DNA from: JAICTV01 sp035634055
Lineage (GTDB): Bacteria; Planctomycetota; Phycisphaerae; Tepidisphaerales; Tepidisphaeraceae
Direction: 5' to 3'
NCBI GenBank assembly: GCA_035634055.1
Contig: DASQDR010000055.1
Location: 10,890 to 74,889, forward strand
DNA: 64,000 bases
Shown here: positions 27,261-35,345 of the stretch, piece after piece
How the letters are laid out: each line of letters opens with the position of its first letter
Numbering within the stretch: the stretch's first letter is position 1
Notes under the pieces: generated by a model
Seen by the model: only the letters and a program-made list of their open reading frames with translations
Database searches by the model: none
Told to the model about the DNA's origin: nothing
Translations under genes and position numbers: made by a program

Positions 27261-28433
27261 TCAGGACGAGCGCGGACGGAGGAGGGCGAGGCTGGCGGTG
27301 TGGCCGTGGACGAAGTTCTTCCCGCCGATCGGCCCGAGTTCGCCGGCGGCGAAGAACCCCGCGACCGGCGTCCGCGGCATCGCCCGCCGCGCCGCCGACA
27401 CATCGTGGCAAGGCTGGTCGAACATGCGCGTCCCGCGCCCGTTGCAACTGAACAGCAGCGCCGCGCCGGGCGCGGGCTCGGCCGACTGTTGCGACGCGAG
27501 CAGCAACGCCAGGTCCTCGGTGGCCGTGCCGGCATCGCGCACGTGGAACTGAACGGTCTGCCCGACGCGGACGAAATCCGTGACGGCGATCGCACCGGAG
27601 TTCTGGTCCACGCCCATCAGGTTGCGGACGAGAAAATCGCCGCGGCCGAACGATTCCCGATACTCGCTGATCGCCCGGCCGATGAGCAGCCCGTTGCCCA
27701 GCAGCTCCTTGTCCGCATCGCTCATGTCGTCGACCATCTCTCGCAGCGCCGTCAGCGCCGGGCGGCCGCCGAGTTGCTCGATCACGTTTTCGCGGCTGCG
27801 CGTGACGACCATGGCGCGCCCGACCGGGCGGCACCCCTGGCTGACGACGGTGGTGACCTCGACCGCGCCGCTGAGGCTCACGCCGACGAAGCCATCCTCG
27901 AGAAGCTCGTCGTTGCGCACGAGGACGTTCTCGCCCGGCTGCCGTGCCCCGCTGGCCATCCCGCCGATCAGCGGCAGGCCGGGCGCGGCGGCATCGAGCG
28001 CGGGCAGGAACGGGGTCGTCGGCGTCGTGAACGGATCGCCGAAGCCAATGACCGCGCGCGTCTCCGGCCCGTGGGCGAGGCGCTGGAGCAGCTCCTCGCG
28101 ATCCGCCAGCACGTCGCGCCACTCGTCGGCCGCGATGTGGAACGGGTGCAGCCGGACGCCGGGAAGCTGTCCGACCAGCAGCGACATGCCCGGCGCGCGC
28201 TCGACCTCGCGGTCGCCGCCGATGACGCCCTCGGCGGAGCAACCGAGCATCACCTGCGGATCGAGCTCGCGCCAGAGGCGCTCGGTGATCGAGCGGGCCT
28301 CGGCGGCGTGGTGCGGGGTGAAGAAGAGGAAGGTTAGGTCCGCGTCAATCGCCGCCTCGCGCGCCGCGGCCAACACCTCGTCGACGGCGTCGGCGGTGGA
28401 CTCGTTCTCGCTGACGGCCGACGCGAATCGCAT
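27261..28433 (-). CDS. FIST-domain sensory protein
   Basis: 390 residues. ATG 28433 has AGGAGAGG 7 nt upstream. The N-terminal FIST domain (about 20-190) has LGCSAEGVIGGDREVE and LPLIGGMASGA; the C-terminal FIST_C domain (about 215-370) has ALLFSCNGRG and PVAGFFAAGELGPIG, both diagnostic. FIST domains bind small ligands, probably amino acids, and usually serve as input modules. Here the protein is free-standing with no signalling output domain. It is encoded between a zinc-ribbon membrane protein and a CAAX-type protease with short gaps (37 and 13 nt), so the three probably act together. Confidence 0.93.
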   Translation of the reverse strand: MRFASAVSENESTADAVDEVLAAAREAAIDADLTFLFFTPHHAAEARSITERLWRELDPQVMLGCSAEGVIGGDREVERAPGMSLLVGQLPGVRLHPFHIAADEWRDVLADREELLQRLAHGPETRAVIGFGDPFTTPTTPFLPALDAAAPGLPLIGGMASGARQPGENVLVRNDELLEDGFVGVSLSGAVEVTTVVSQGCRPVGRAMVVTRSRENVIEQLGGRPALTALREMVDDMSDADKELLGNGLLIGRAISEYRESFGRGDFLVRNLMGVDQNSGAIAVTDFVRVGQTVQFHVRDAGTATEDLALLLASQQSAEPAPGAALLFSCNGRGTRMFDQPCHDVSAARRAMPRTPVAGFFAAGELGPIGGKNFVHGHTASLALLRPRSS

Positions 28434-28470
28434 GACGACGCCTCTCCTGCCCCGGGCGATTGAACGACCG

Positions 28471-29223
28471 CTACGCCGCCGCCGCCGCCGCGTTGTTCCT
28501 TTCCTTCTGCCACTTGGCGTAGCCGATGAAGATCATGATCGCGCCCAGCGTGACAAGGAACCCGCAGACGCCCCACTTGCCGAAGATGCCATACAGGATT
28601 CGCTCGAAGCTCTTGAGCTTCAGCGTGTCCTCGCCGTTCTCATAGTCGAGCAGGCGGAAGTACTGGTAGAACGCTACCGGCACCATCAGTGCGCCGGCGA
28701 TCAGGTAGTACCACCACTTCCAGTTGTCATTGTCGGGAATCATGTTGGCGGTGAAATCGACCAGGCCGCCGCTGCTGGCGGCTCGTTCTCCATCCGCCGG
28801 CTTGCCCGCGGCGGCACCCGGTGAAGCGCTGGCGCCCGCCGCCTTGCCGGACGGTTTATATGGAGGCGGCGCAGCGGGCGGCGCGGTGGCGACGTCGTCG
28901 TACGCCCCGTCGCCACCCATGTCGTCGAACGCCGCGTCGAAGTCCGGCTCCGGGTCGGGCCGCGCCGCCGGTTTCGGCTTCGGCGTGGCGACCGCGGTCG
29001 CCGCGATCACTCCGGCGGCCGCGGGGCGCGCGGCCGCGGGCTTGGCAACCGCGGGTCTCGCGACGGGCTTGGCGGCGGCGGCGGCGTTCGCGCCCACCGC
29101 CTTTGGCACCGTCATGACCTCGCCGCACTTGCACTTGGCCTTCCGACCAGCCAGTTCCGGCTTCCACGTGTACTGCTTCCCGCACGATGCGCACGCGAAT
29201 TTGGGTGGGGATGACGCGGACAT
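28471..29223 (-). CDS. Zinc-ribbon membrane protein
   Basis: 250 residues. The N-terminal zinc ribbon has C-x2-C (FACASCGKQY) and C-x-C (KAKCKCGEVM). A long Ala/Pro-rich disordered region (about 42-160) leads to two membrane helices (about 172-190 and 222-242) joined by a short acidic loop. GAGG lies 9 nt before the ATG at 29223. Such N-terminal ribbons occur on many planctomycete membrane proteins of unknown function. First gene of the operon with the FIST and CAAX-type protease genes. Confidence 0.8.
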   Translation of the reverse strand: MSASSPPKFACASCGKQYTWKPELAGRKAKCKCGEVMTVPKAVGANAAAAAKPVARPAVAKPAAARPAAAGVIAATAVATPKPKPAARPDPEPDFDAAFDDMGGDGAYDDVATAPPAAPPPYKPSGKAAGASASPGAAAGKPADGERAASSGGLVDFTANMIPDNDNWKWWYYLIAGALMVPVAFYQYFRLLDYENGEDTLKLKSFERILYGIFGKWGVCGFLVTLGAIMIFIGYAKWQKERNNAAAAAA

Positions 29224-29432
29224 GCGTTTGTACCTCGCGCGACAGGTGGCGCCGCCTCCCCTGCGAGCGCGCGGGGAGAAGGCGGAAACAGGCTATCAAT
29301 CCAACGCTGTGATGGCAAAGGCATTCGCCCGGCTCGCCAGGCGAGCGGGCGACGAGATCACCCGACGGAATCCGTCACTGGACGGCCGCCAGGCCTGCGG
29401 AAGGGCCCGGCATGCTGGCTCGGGCGGCGGGT

Positions 29433-30089
29433 TCACGGCGGTGCGCACGCTGGGGCGAACGCTTCGGTCATCCGCCGCGCCAGGGCGGTCGCCACGTCCC
29501 GCGGGGGAGGCGCTTGATCCCCGAGCAGCCGGCGGACGGAGGTCACGGGGCGGCCCCACAGGCCGCAGGGGACGATCAGGTCGAAGAAGCCCAGATCCGT
29601 GGTGACGTTAAGCGCGACGCCGTGCATCGACACGCCGCGCCGGATGCGCACGCCGATGGCGGCAACCTTCGCCAGCCGCCCGGCGTCGTCCGCCCAGACG
29701 CCAACCGCCTCCGCGTCCTTCCGCGCCGCGATGCCGAGGTCCGCCAGCGTAGCGATCAGGATGTCCTCCAGGCGGTGGACGTAGCCGCTGACGGAAAGCC
29801 GGTGATCGGCCAGGCGGACGATCGGGTAGGCGACCACCTGCCCGGGGCCGTGGAAGGTGACGTCGCCGCCCCGGTCGGATTCCACCACGTCCACACCCGC
29901 GCGCGCCAGCGCGTCGGCCGAGGCGAGGACGTTCCTCGCCAGCCCCGGGCGACGCCCGAGCGTGATGACCGGCGGGTGCTCGACCAGAAGCAGCCGCTCG
30001 GCGCCGCCGGCCAGCACGTCGGCGTGCGCGCGCTCCTGCTCGGCCCACGCCTGGCGGTACGGCACCGTTCCCAGATCCTGCACGATCAT
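29433..30089 (-). CDS. lipB: Lipoyl(octanoyl) transferase
   Basis: 218 residues, typical for LipB. RGGDVTFHGPGQVVAYPI (73-90) is the family signature; the catalytic lysine is K141 (LAKVAAIGVRI) and the acyl-carrying cysteine is C175 (DLIVPCGLWG). It transfers octanoate from acyl carrier protein to lipoyl domains, the first step of lipoate synthesis. ATG 30089 begins the conserved fold; there is no clear ribosome site. lipA is not adjacent. It is divergent from the STAS gene at 30274. Confidence 0.96.
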   Translation of the reverse strand: MIVQDLGTVPYRQAWAEQERAHADVLAGGAERLLLVEHPPVITLGRRPGLARNVLASADALARAGVDVVESDRGGDVTFHGPGQVVAYPIVRLADHRLSVSGYVHRLEDILIATLADLGIAARKDAEAVGVWADDAGRLAKVAAIGVRIRRGVSMHGVALNVTTDLGFFDLIVPCGLWGRPVTSVRRLLGDQAPPPRDVATALARRMTEAFAPACAPP

Positions 30090-30273
30090 CGCGACCGCAT
30101 CATATGCCACCGCCGCCCCACTGCCGCCCGCCGCCACTCCGCTGCCGCCGCCGCCGCCGCCGCCGCGGAGCCGCGACGCGGTGCTGAATCCGGGCGTGAC
30201 GCGCCCGCGACCGCCTGTTAGGCTCTTGCGCCTCATCTGGTTTGGCCGGCGGCGTTGCAGGAACCCATTTCGT

Positions 30274-30633
30274 ATGAACCCACACTTCACCGTCCACCCG
30301 TTCGACAAGTATTCGGTCGTCGAGTTCCGCACGGCGTCGCTGATGGACCCGCTCATCCTCGAGGAGATCGGCCGCGAGCTGTACCGACTGGTCGACGATG
30401 AGGACCGCCGCAAGCTCGTGCTCGACTTCGAGAAGGTCCAGTACCTCTCGTCGCAGGCGATCGGCATCATCCTCACGCTCAACAAGAAGCTGGCGGCGCT
30501 GAAGTACAGCAAGCTGGTGCTCTGCGGCGTGGGGCCGAAGCTGATGGAACTGCTGAAGATCACCCGCCTCGACCGCATCCTGACCGTCAAGCCCACGCAG
30601 CAGGACGCGGTGAAGGTGATCGAGGCCGCCTGA
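30274..30633 (+). CDS. STAS-domain anti-sigma-factor antagonist-like protein
   Basis: 119 residues. The STAS fold shows RKLVLDFEKVQYLSSQAIG with the candidate phosphoserine at S59 or S60 and LVLCGVGPKLMELLKITRL in the C-terminal half. Single-domain STAS proteins switch partner kinases or anti-sigma factors by Ser phosphorylation. No partner RsbW-like kinase lies nearby. It is followed by the ACT protein after 37 nt, probably co-transcribed. Confidence 0.93.
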   Translation: MNPHFTVHPFDKYSVVEFRTASLMDPLILEEIGRELYRLVDDEDRRKLVLDFEKVQYLSSQAIGIILTLNKKLAALKYSKLVLCGVGPKLMELLKITRLDRILTVKPTQQDAVKVIEAA

Positions 30634-30670
30634 CGCCGCAACCGATCCGCCGATTTCCCCGGAGCTCGTC

Positions 30671-31132
30671 ATGGCCGAGGTGCGACCGCTCGCGCAGTTC
30701 AGCGTTTTCCTCGTCAACAAGCCGGGTGTGCTGGCGCAGGTGACGGGCGCGCTGGCCCAGGCGAAGGTGAACCTGGTGGCGGTCACGCTGGTCGATTCGC
30801 AGGAGCACGGCGTGCTGCGGATGGTGGCCGAGGACCCGGCCCAGGCGCGCCAGGTGCTGGCGAAGCTGAACCTGCCAATGACCGAGACCGACGTGCTCTG
30901 CGTCGACCTGCCCAACCGGCCGGGCGCGCTTTCGGACGTGGCGACGCAGTTGGGCAAGGAGCACATCAACATCAACTACGCCTACGTCACCAGCGGCGCG
31001 CCCGGCGGGCGGACGACGGGCGTCTTCAAGGTGGCGGATCAGGCCAAGGCGCTTCACGTGCTGAAGAAGGCGGGCGGCAAGCACAAGGAGCCGCCCAACC
31101 TCCGCCGCGGAGCGGGCGGCGCGAGGCGGTAA
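30671..31132 (+). CDS. ACT-domain protein (tandem ACT)
   Basis: 153 residues, two ACT domains (about 8-70 and 75-140). LAQFSVFLVNKPGVLAQVTG and CVDLPNRPGALSDVATQLG are the typical N-P/R-P-G-x-L ligand loops. ACT pairs bind amino acids and regulate metabolism; no enzymatic domain is attached. GGAG lies 7 nt before ATG 30671. The basic tail (KHKEPPNLRRGAGGARR) is unusual. Confidence 0.93.
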   Translation: MAEVRPLAQFSVFLVNKPGVLAQVTGALAQAKVNLVAVTLVDSQEHGVLRMVAEDPAQARQVLAKLNLPMTETDVLCVDLPNRPGALSDVATQLGKEHININYAYVTSGAPGGRTTGVFKVADQAKALHVLKKAGGKHKEPPNLRRGAGGARR

Positions 31133-31278
31133 GGGCTTCCCCCTCCGCGGCGACGCCGCCGCGCGCTGCGCGTCGCCCGACCACCCGCGCACGTCCTGCC
31201 TCTAGAAAACCCGCCCGCCCGCCCGATAATGCGCTGGCGGAGAGGGCGCGGAATCGGGGTACACGGAGGTCGGCGAGG

Positions 31279-32418
31279 GTGACGGAGGGCCCGGACGACA
31301 GCGCGAGCCGGCAGGGCCAGGGCATGCTGCCCTTCGCCGCGTCCTCGGCATCGTCATCCGCGGCCGCGCCGGTCACGGGGGAGCTGGCGCCGCAGGTGTC
31401 GCCGGTGCTGGCGGACCTGCCGCCCTACGACTTCCGCCGCTGCGCCGCGCCCGCGCGGGCGTCGGCCATGTCCGATCTCGCCGGCGCGTTCGCCTCGGCG
31501 CTGGCGGGCGGGCTGCACGAGCACCTTGGCACCGGCGTGGCGCTGGACGTGGCCCTCATCGAGTCGATCTCCTTCGACGACTTCCTGCGCTCGCTGAGCC
31601 ACCCGAGCTGCCTGAGCGTCCTGCGGTTCGACCCGCCGGGCGCGCAAGGCTGCCTCGACCTCAGCCCCGCCGCCGTCTTCCCGATGATCGACCGCCTGCT
31701 CGGCGGGCGCGCCCACGGGCCGGGCGCCATTCCCGCGCGGGCGCTGACGCAGATCGAGCAGGGGCTGGCGCTTCAGATTATCGAACGTGCCGCCCGCGCC
31801 CTTGCCGATAGCTGGGGCAAGGCGGCGCCGCAGTTGGAAGTGCGCGAAGAGGAGTTCGTCTCCGACCCGCGACAACTGCGGCTCATGCCCGGCGGCGAGA
31901 CCGTCACGGTCCTGCGGCTGCGGGCGAGCTTCGCCGGGTGCGAGGGGCCCCTGTCACTCTGCCTGCCCGAGCCGGTGACCGATTTGCTGATCGGCCCGGC
32001 GGCAGAGGCGACCCGCGACAACAGCGACGCCGCCGCACCGTCGGCGGCCGTCCCGTCGGCGGCGACGCAGCAGGACCCGCAGGCGTTGCAGAAAAACATC
32101 CTCCAGGCGGCCGTCGAGCTCAGGGCGCTGCTGGCGGAAACCAAGCTTCGGCTCAGCGACGTAATCGAAATGCAGGCAGGCGACATCATCACCACCGACG
32201 TTCCCGCCGACGGCGAAGTAGCCGTGCGCGTCGAGGGACGAGAGGTCTTCCACGGGCGGCTCGGCCAGTTCCGCGGCGGGCGCGCGATCCAGGTCCCGCG
32301 CGGCGGCGGCGGCGCGGCGGCGGCGACCGGAACCGGCGCGCCCAACACCGACGCGCCCGACACCGACGCGGGCGCACCGGCGGTTCCCCCGGCCGACGGA
32401 GGCGCCGCCCGCCCATGA
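31279..32418 (+). CDS. fliM: FliM-family flagellar motor switch protein
   Basis: 379 residues from GTG 31279 (GGAGG upstream; an ATG at 31324 is the alternative). LPPYDFRRCAAPARAS matches the FliM core entry, then the CheC-like middle domain with LSPAAVFPMIDRLLGG and EQGLALQIIERAA. The C-terminal SpoA/FliN-like domain has LRLSDVIEMQAGDIITTDVP. The CheY-binding LSQDEIDALL-type N-terminus is not seen, and the tail is Ala/Pro/Asp-rich. FliM forms the switch ring, but no other flagellar gene is in this window. The stop overlaps the next start by 4 nt (ATGA). Confidence 0.82.
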   Translation: MTEGPDDSASRQGQGMLPFAASSASSSAAAPVTGELAPQVSPVLADLPPYDFRRCAAPARASAMSDLAGAFASALAGGLHEHLGTGVALDVALIESISFDDFLRSLSHPSCLSVLRFDPPGAQGCLDLSPAAVFPMIDRLLGGRAHGPGAIPARALTQIEQGLALQIIERAARALADSWGKAAPQLEVREEEFVSDPRQLRLMPGGETVTVLRLRASFAGCEGPLSLCLPEPVTDLLIGPAAEATRDNSDAAAPSAAVPSAATQQDPQALQKNILQAAVELRALLAETKLRLSDVIEMQAGDIITTDVPADGEVAVRVEGREVFHGRLGQFRGGRAIQVPRGGGGAAAATGTGAPNTDAPDTDAGAPAVPPADGGAARP

Positions 32419-33209
32419 GTCGTGCCGCCGCCCCCCGCGCCGGCGCCCCCGCCGCCCCCGCGGAACGATCCCCGTCGCGCGAGCTCCCGCCCGGCTACCT
32501 GAGGCAGTCGGAGCTCCCGCTCGCCTGCCTGGTCTTCCTCCTGCCCTTCATCGTCCTCTACGAGCTGGGCACGCGGCAGTACGCCTTCGACGCGGTTCAT
32601 CACACCGAGCAGCGGATCATCGCATTTAACCTGATGCTCCGGTTCTTCCACTGGTTCGGGGCGACCGGCCGGTACATGCCGCCACTGGCGGTGGTCGGGA
32701 TCCTCCTGGCATGCCACATCGCGCGCAACGACCCGTGGCGGGTGCGCGGCTCGACGTTGGTCGGCATGGCGTTCGAGGGCTTGGCGTGGGGGCTGCCGCT
32801 GCTGGCGATCGGAACCCTGATCGCCCGATACGTAGCGCAATATCTGCCGCTGATGACCGGCGAGGGGAACTGGCGCACCTTGGCGGTGCTGTCGTTAGGG
32901 GCGGGCATTTATGAGGAGCTGGTCTTTCGGCTCGTCGCTTTGACGCTGCTCCACTTGTTGCTGCGCGACCTGCTGCGCATTCCCAAGTTCTGGTCCTACC
33001 TAGCAATGGTGGCGATCTCGTCTTTGGGCTTCGCCCTCTACCATTACTTGGGGGCAGAGGACTTCTCCTGGCGCAGTCTTGCCTTTCGAACCGTGGCAGG
33101 GGTGTATTTTGCCGGGTTGTTCCTGCTGCGCGGTTTCGGTGTAACCGCCTTTGCCCATTCGGCTTACGACATCTATGTGATCTACCTCCGTTACGCCGCC
33201 CAAGCATGA
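32415..33209 (+). CDS. CPBP-family intramembrane protease
   Basis: 264 residues, ATG 32415 within the fliM stop (ATGA overlap). Membrane helices from about 35; CPBP motifs E167-E168-x3-R172 (YEELVFR), H210 (FALYH) and H248/D252 (FAHSAYD). Members act as intramembrane metalloproteases in protein maturation or bacteriocin immunity. The last ~280 bp use noticeably more A/T in third codon positions than the start of the gene. Translational coupling to fliM is unusual, and whether they are functionally linked is unknown. Confidence 0.9.
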   Translation: MSRAAAPRAGAPAAPAERSPSRELPPGYLRQSELPLACLVFLLPFIVLYELGTRQYAFDAVHHTEQRIIAFNLMLRFFHWFGATGRYMPPLAVVGILLACHIARNDPWRVRGSTLVGMAFEGLAWGLPLLAIGTLIARYVAQYLPLMTGEGNWRTLAVLSLGAGIYEELVFRLVALTLLHLLLRDLLRIPKFWSYLAMVAISSLGFALYHYLGAEDFSWRSLAFRTVAGVYFAGLFLLRGFGVTAFAHSAYDIYVIYLRYAAQA

Positions 33210-33245
33210 CAGAGATTATTTTGTTCCGATTTCAACCCTCCTTCC

Positions 33246-33251
33246 TATAAT
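33246..33251 (+). promoter_or_regulatory. TATAAT -10 element of the gene at 33460
   Basis: A perfect TATAAT inside the block CCTATAATCCCGCC (33244-33257), identical to the pseudopilin promoter. The -35 is weak (TTGTTC with a long spacer). The predicted leader is about 200 nt. Confidence 0.5.
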
Positions 33252-33257
33252 CCCGCC

Positions 33258-33459
33258 CGGTAGTCTTCCTTTTCGCCGCGTGGCGAACGCCCAGCATTCG
33301 GCTGGCGGATAGGTCGGTCGTGGTTCGGACGATCGACTGACCTAATCGAATTGAGTTCGGGCGAGGATAATTCCCTTAGCCGCCGCTGTGTATCGATAGG
33401 GGGACATCGTTCCTTCTGTCACAAAGTCCCCGCCAGGGGCTAGAAAGTGCACGGACGCT
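33258..33459 (+). promoter_or_regulatory. Structured 5' leader RNA of the gene at 33460
   Basis: The leader contains at least four stem-loops: TTCGCC/GGCGAA (33272-33277 with 33282-33287); CCAGC/GCTGG (33291-33295 with 33301-33305); GGTCGGTCG/CGACTGACC (33312-33320 with 33334-33342, one G-U); GGGGAC/GTCCCC (33400-33405 with 33426-33431). It matches no riboswitch or small RNA that I recognise. It may regulate the downstream gene or be a stand-alone small RNA. Confidence 0.5.
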
Positions 33460-34014
33460 ATGAGTAGTCGGACCAAGCAACGTCGCAGCGGGGGCCTGAC
33501 CCTGCTGCTCTATCAGCGCACCCTTCACCCGGAGCTGTTCAAGATCCTCGCTACCGAGCAGGTCTCGCGCCGCGCCTACGACGCCGACATCTGGCTCGTA
33601 GAGGGCGGGCACGTGATCACCCTAACGGCCGGCAAGAACACGCTGACCGAGGTCATCGTCACCAACCACGAGCCGCTGACCGACCGCGGGCTGCTCCAGA
33701 GCATCCCCTGCCGCGGCGAGCGGTACCACGAGATGACCGCCGGCGAGAACATCAAGTACATGATCTCGACCCAGGAAGAGCAGCTCACGCAGACGCTGTA
33801 CGACGCGACGAAGTACGAGATCGCGACCTACGCCGCGAAGCGCGAGCTGATGAGCGCCGAGACCCCGGCCAAGGACGACATGGGCGCGGTCCTCAGCGTT
33901 CTGGACATCGAGCGCCGCAGCCACGAGCTGCTGGTGCAGAGCTTCCACCTGTTCGACGAGAACCAGATGGTCATCAAGACCCAGGCGATCATCGAAGTGG
34001 TCAAGGGCTCCTAA
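33460..34014 (+). CDS. Conserved hypothetical soluble protein
   Basis: 184 residues with no signal peptide or membrane helix. Sequence features: LTLLLYQRTLHPELFKILAT, WLVEGGHVITLTAG and LTDRGLLQSIPCRGERYHEM. The composition is that of a well-structured cytosolic protein. I recall similar DUF2617-type proteins in planctomycetes but cannot confirm it. Monocistronic: own TATAAT promoter, ~200-nt structured leader and a strong intrinsic terminator right after the stop. No clear Shine-Dalgarno precedes the ATG. Function unknown. Confidence 0.8.
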   Translation: MSSRTKQRRSGGLTLLLYQRTLHPELFKILATEQVSRRAYDADIWLVEGGHVITLTAGKNTLTEVIVTNHEPLTDRGLLQSIPCRGERYHEMTAGENIKYMISTQEEQLTQTLYDATKYEIATYAAKRELMSAETPAKDDMGAVLSVLDIERRSHELLVQSFHLFDENQMVIKTQAIIEVVKGS

Positions 34015-34043
34015 AGCCAGCTCGTTCGGATGAAGATCAACGC

Positions 34044-34073
34044 AAAGCCCACCCGCGAGGGTGGGCTTTTTTT
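34044..34073 (+). terminator. Rho-independent terminator after the gene at 33460
   Basis: Perfect 11-bp stem AAAGCCCACCC / GGGTGGGCTTT with a GCGA loop, followed by a run of seven T (34067-34073). The stop codon is 30 nt upstream. Confidence 0.93.
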
Positions 34074-34175
34074 GCCCCCAGCGCGCACGCCTTGCAGGGA
34101 TGGACTGAGGCGCACGCCCTCTTCTATCGTGCAACCGCGCGGACAGGCGGATCCCCCCGTAGGCGCGCGCCGGGA

Positions 34176-34823
34176 CTAGGCGGTGGTCGATCCCGCCTCT
34201 CCGGCGTTGGCGGGGATGACGCTTCGCTCGATCCGCTCCAGCATTTGGTCGGTGGGCTTTCGCTCGTAGGCGAAGTCGTCGAGCTTCAGCACGCCCGGCC
34301 GCGGGGGCGAGCCGTGCTCGTAGTGGATGTAGGCGATGCCCTTTCGGTCCCACTTGCGCTTGTCGATGGCGCGCACGTCGCCGAAGGCGATCGGCGGGTG
34401 TCCGGGAACCTCCAGCGTGTCGCCGCTGAGGCGCAGTTGCCCGCGCGTCTCGCGCAGCGTCCAGGCGCCCCAGAAGATCCCGAACGCCGGCAGCGTGAAG
34501 GCCAGCACCTTCTGAATCAGGATGCTGGCGTCGTTGTGCTTCTCGTAGCGTTTGAGCTCCAGCGCCAGGCGGTCGATCTCCGCCTGGTTCTTCTCGCGCT
34601 GCGCCGCCTCGAGGTCGCGGGTGACCTTGTCGGCCATCTGGTTCTGGTAGGGCCACTTCACCCACCCGTCGTAGGCGAACCAGCACCCGCCGGCGATCAC
34701 CAGCACCGACATGATCAGGTGCTTCCAGCGATAGCCCGGGTCCGGGCCGGCGACCACGTCGCCGCCCCACGCCTGCTCGGCAGCCGCCCCTTCGTCCACC
34801 GCTCGGTCGTCAGCTTGCGTCAT
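34176..34823 (-). CDS. Two-helix membrane protein with coiled coil and PH-like domain
   Basis: 215 residues. Membrane helices at about 35-55 and 107-124 flank a charged coiled coil (KVTRDLEAAQREKNQAEIDR). The C-terminal segment (LRLSGDTLEVPGHPPIAFGD, then IDKRKWDRKGIAYIHYE) looks like a small bacterial PH-type beta domain. ATG 34823 overlaps the stop of the upstream gene by 4 nt (ATGA), so the pair is co-translated. Function unknown. Confidence 0.8.
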   Translation of the reverse strand: MTQADDRAVDEGAAAEQAWGGDVVAGPDPGYRWKHLIMSVLVIAGGCWFAYDGWVKWPYQNQMADKVTRDLEAAQREKNQAEIDRLALELKRYEKHNDASILIQKVLAFTLPAFGIFWGAWTLRETRGQLRLSGDTLEVPGHPPIAFGDVRAIDKRKWDRKGIAYIHYEHGSPPRPGVLKLDDFAYERKPTDQMLERIERSVIPANAGEAGSTTA

Positions 34824-35155
34824 GAGCCCTCTGCTTCGTCCGTTTCCTCGCCATCATCGCCGTCATCGCCCAGCGCGTCGGGCGCCATCGCGGCGGCTTC
34901 TTCCAGCGCCTTGAGCATGCGCCGCGCCGACGCGAGCGCGTTGTCGAATGCGACCTTCCCCTCGGCCAACTGCTCGGGCGGGAGGTCGGGCGGGTTCGCC
35001 TCGATCTCCGCGCGCTGGCGCTCGAGTTCCGCCACCAGCCGCCGCGCCTTCTCCAGCGCGCTGGCCAGCATCGCTTCGGGATCCTCGTCGCCTGGCGCGA
35101 TCACGGCGCGGGCGATTGTATCGGCGGACGGGTCCCGGCGGAAACGGGCGGGCAA
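34820..35155 (-). CDS. Small acidic coiled-coil protein, hypothetical
   Basis: Up to 111 residues. A helical coiled-coil core (MLASALEKARRLVAELERQR and FDNALASARRMLKALEEAA) and a very acidic tail (DDGDDGEETDEAEGS). The start is unclear: TTG 35155, GTG 35104 or ATG 35071; the ATG has AGGA 11 nt upstream. It is translationally coupled to the membrane protein at 34176. Likely a small partner of that protein. Confidence 0.65.
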   Translation of the reverse strand: MPARFRRDPSADTIARAVIAPGDEDPEAMLASALEKARRLVAELERQRAEIEANPPDLPPEQLAEGKVAFDNALASARRMLKALEEAAAMAPDALGDDGDDGEETDEAEGS

Positions 35156-35208
35156 GCGCGAATCGCGCGCGAGACGTTAAGGAAGGTGCGCTCGCCGGAG
35201 GAACAGAC

Positions 35209-35232
35209 CGCCCGGGCTTACGCCCGCGGCTA
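35209..35232. repeat. 24-bp dispersed repeat, copy in intergenic DNA
   Basis: This block (CGCCCGGGCTTACGCC, then CGCGGCTA) matches 21 of 24 bases at 39089-39112, where the same element sits inside the aguA reading frame. Confidence 0.5.
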
Positions 35233-35285
35233 CGACGCCCAGAGGAGCGCACGCAGCAATCCCCACTTGTACTGCGGCGCGCACG

Positions 35286-35322
35286 AAAAACGCGTGGCCC
35301 GGGCACTTCTGCCCGGGCCACG
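35286..35322 (-). terminator. Rho-independent terminator of the gene at 35346
   Basis: A perfect 13-bp stem CGTGGCCCGGGCA / TGCCCGGGCCACG (35293-35305 with 35310-35322) with a 4-nt loop. On the minus strand it is followed after 2-3 nt by TTTTT (35290-35286). It lies 23 bp past the stop at 35346. Confidence 0.9.
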
Positions 35323-35345
35323 CCCCGCTAGCTAAACTCTCGTGC

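Noticed and set aside
35293..35322. Perfect 13-bp inverted repeat as a transposon end
   Set aside because: It is followed by T5 on the minus strand just after a stop codon and has no transposase or second end; an intrinsic terminator explains it.
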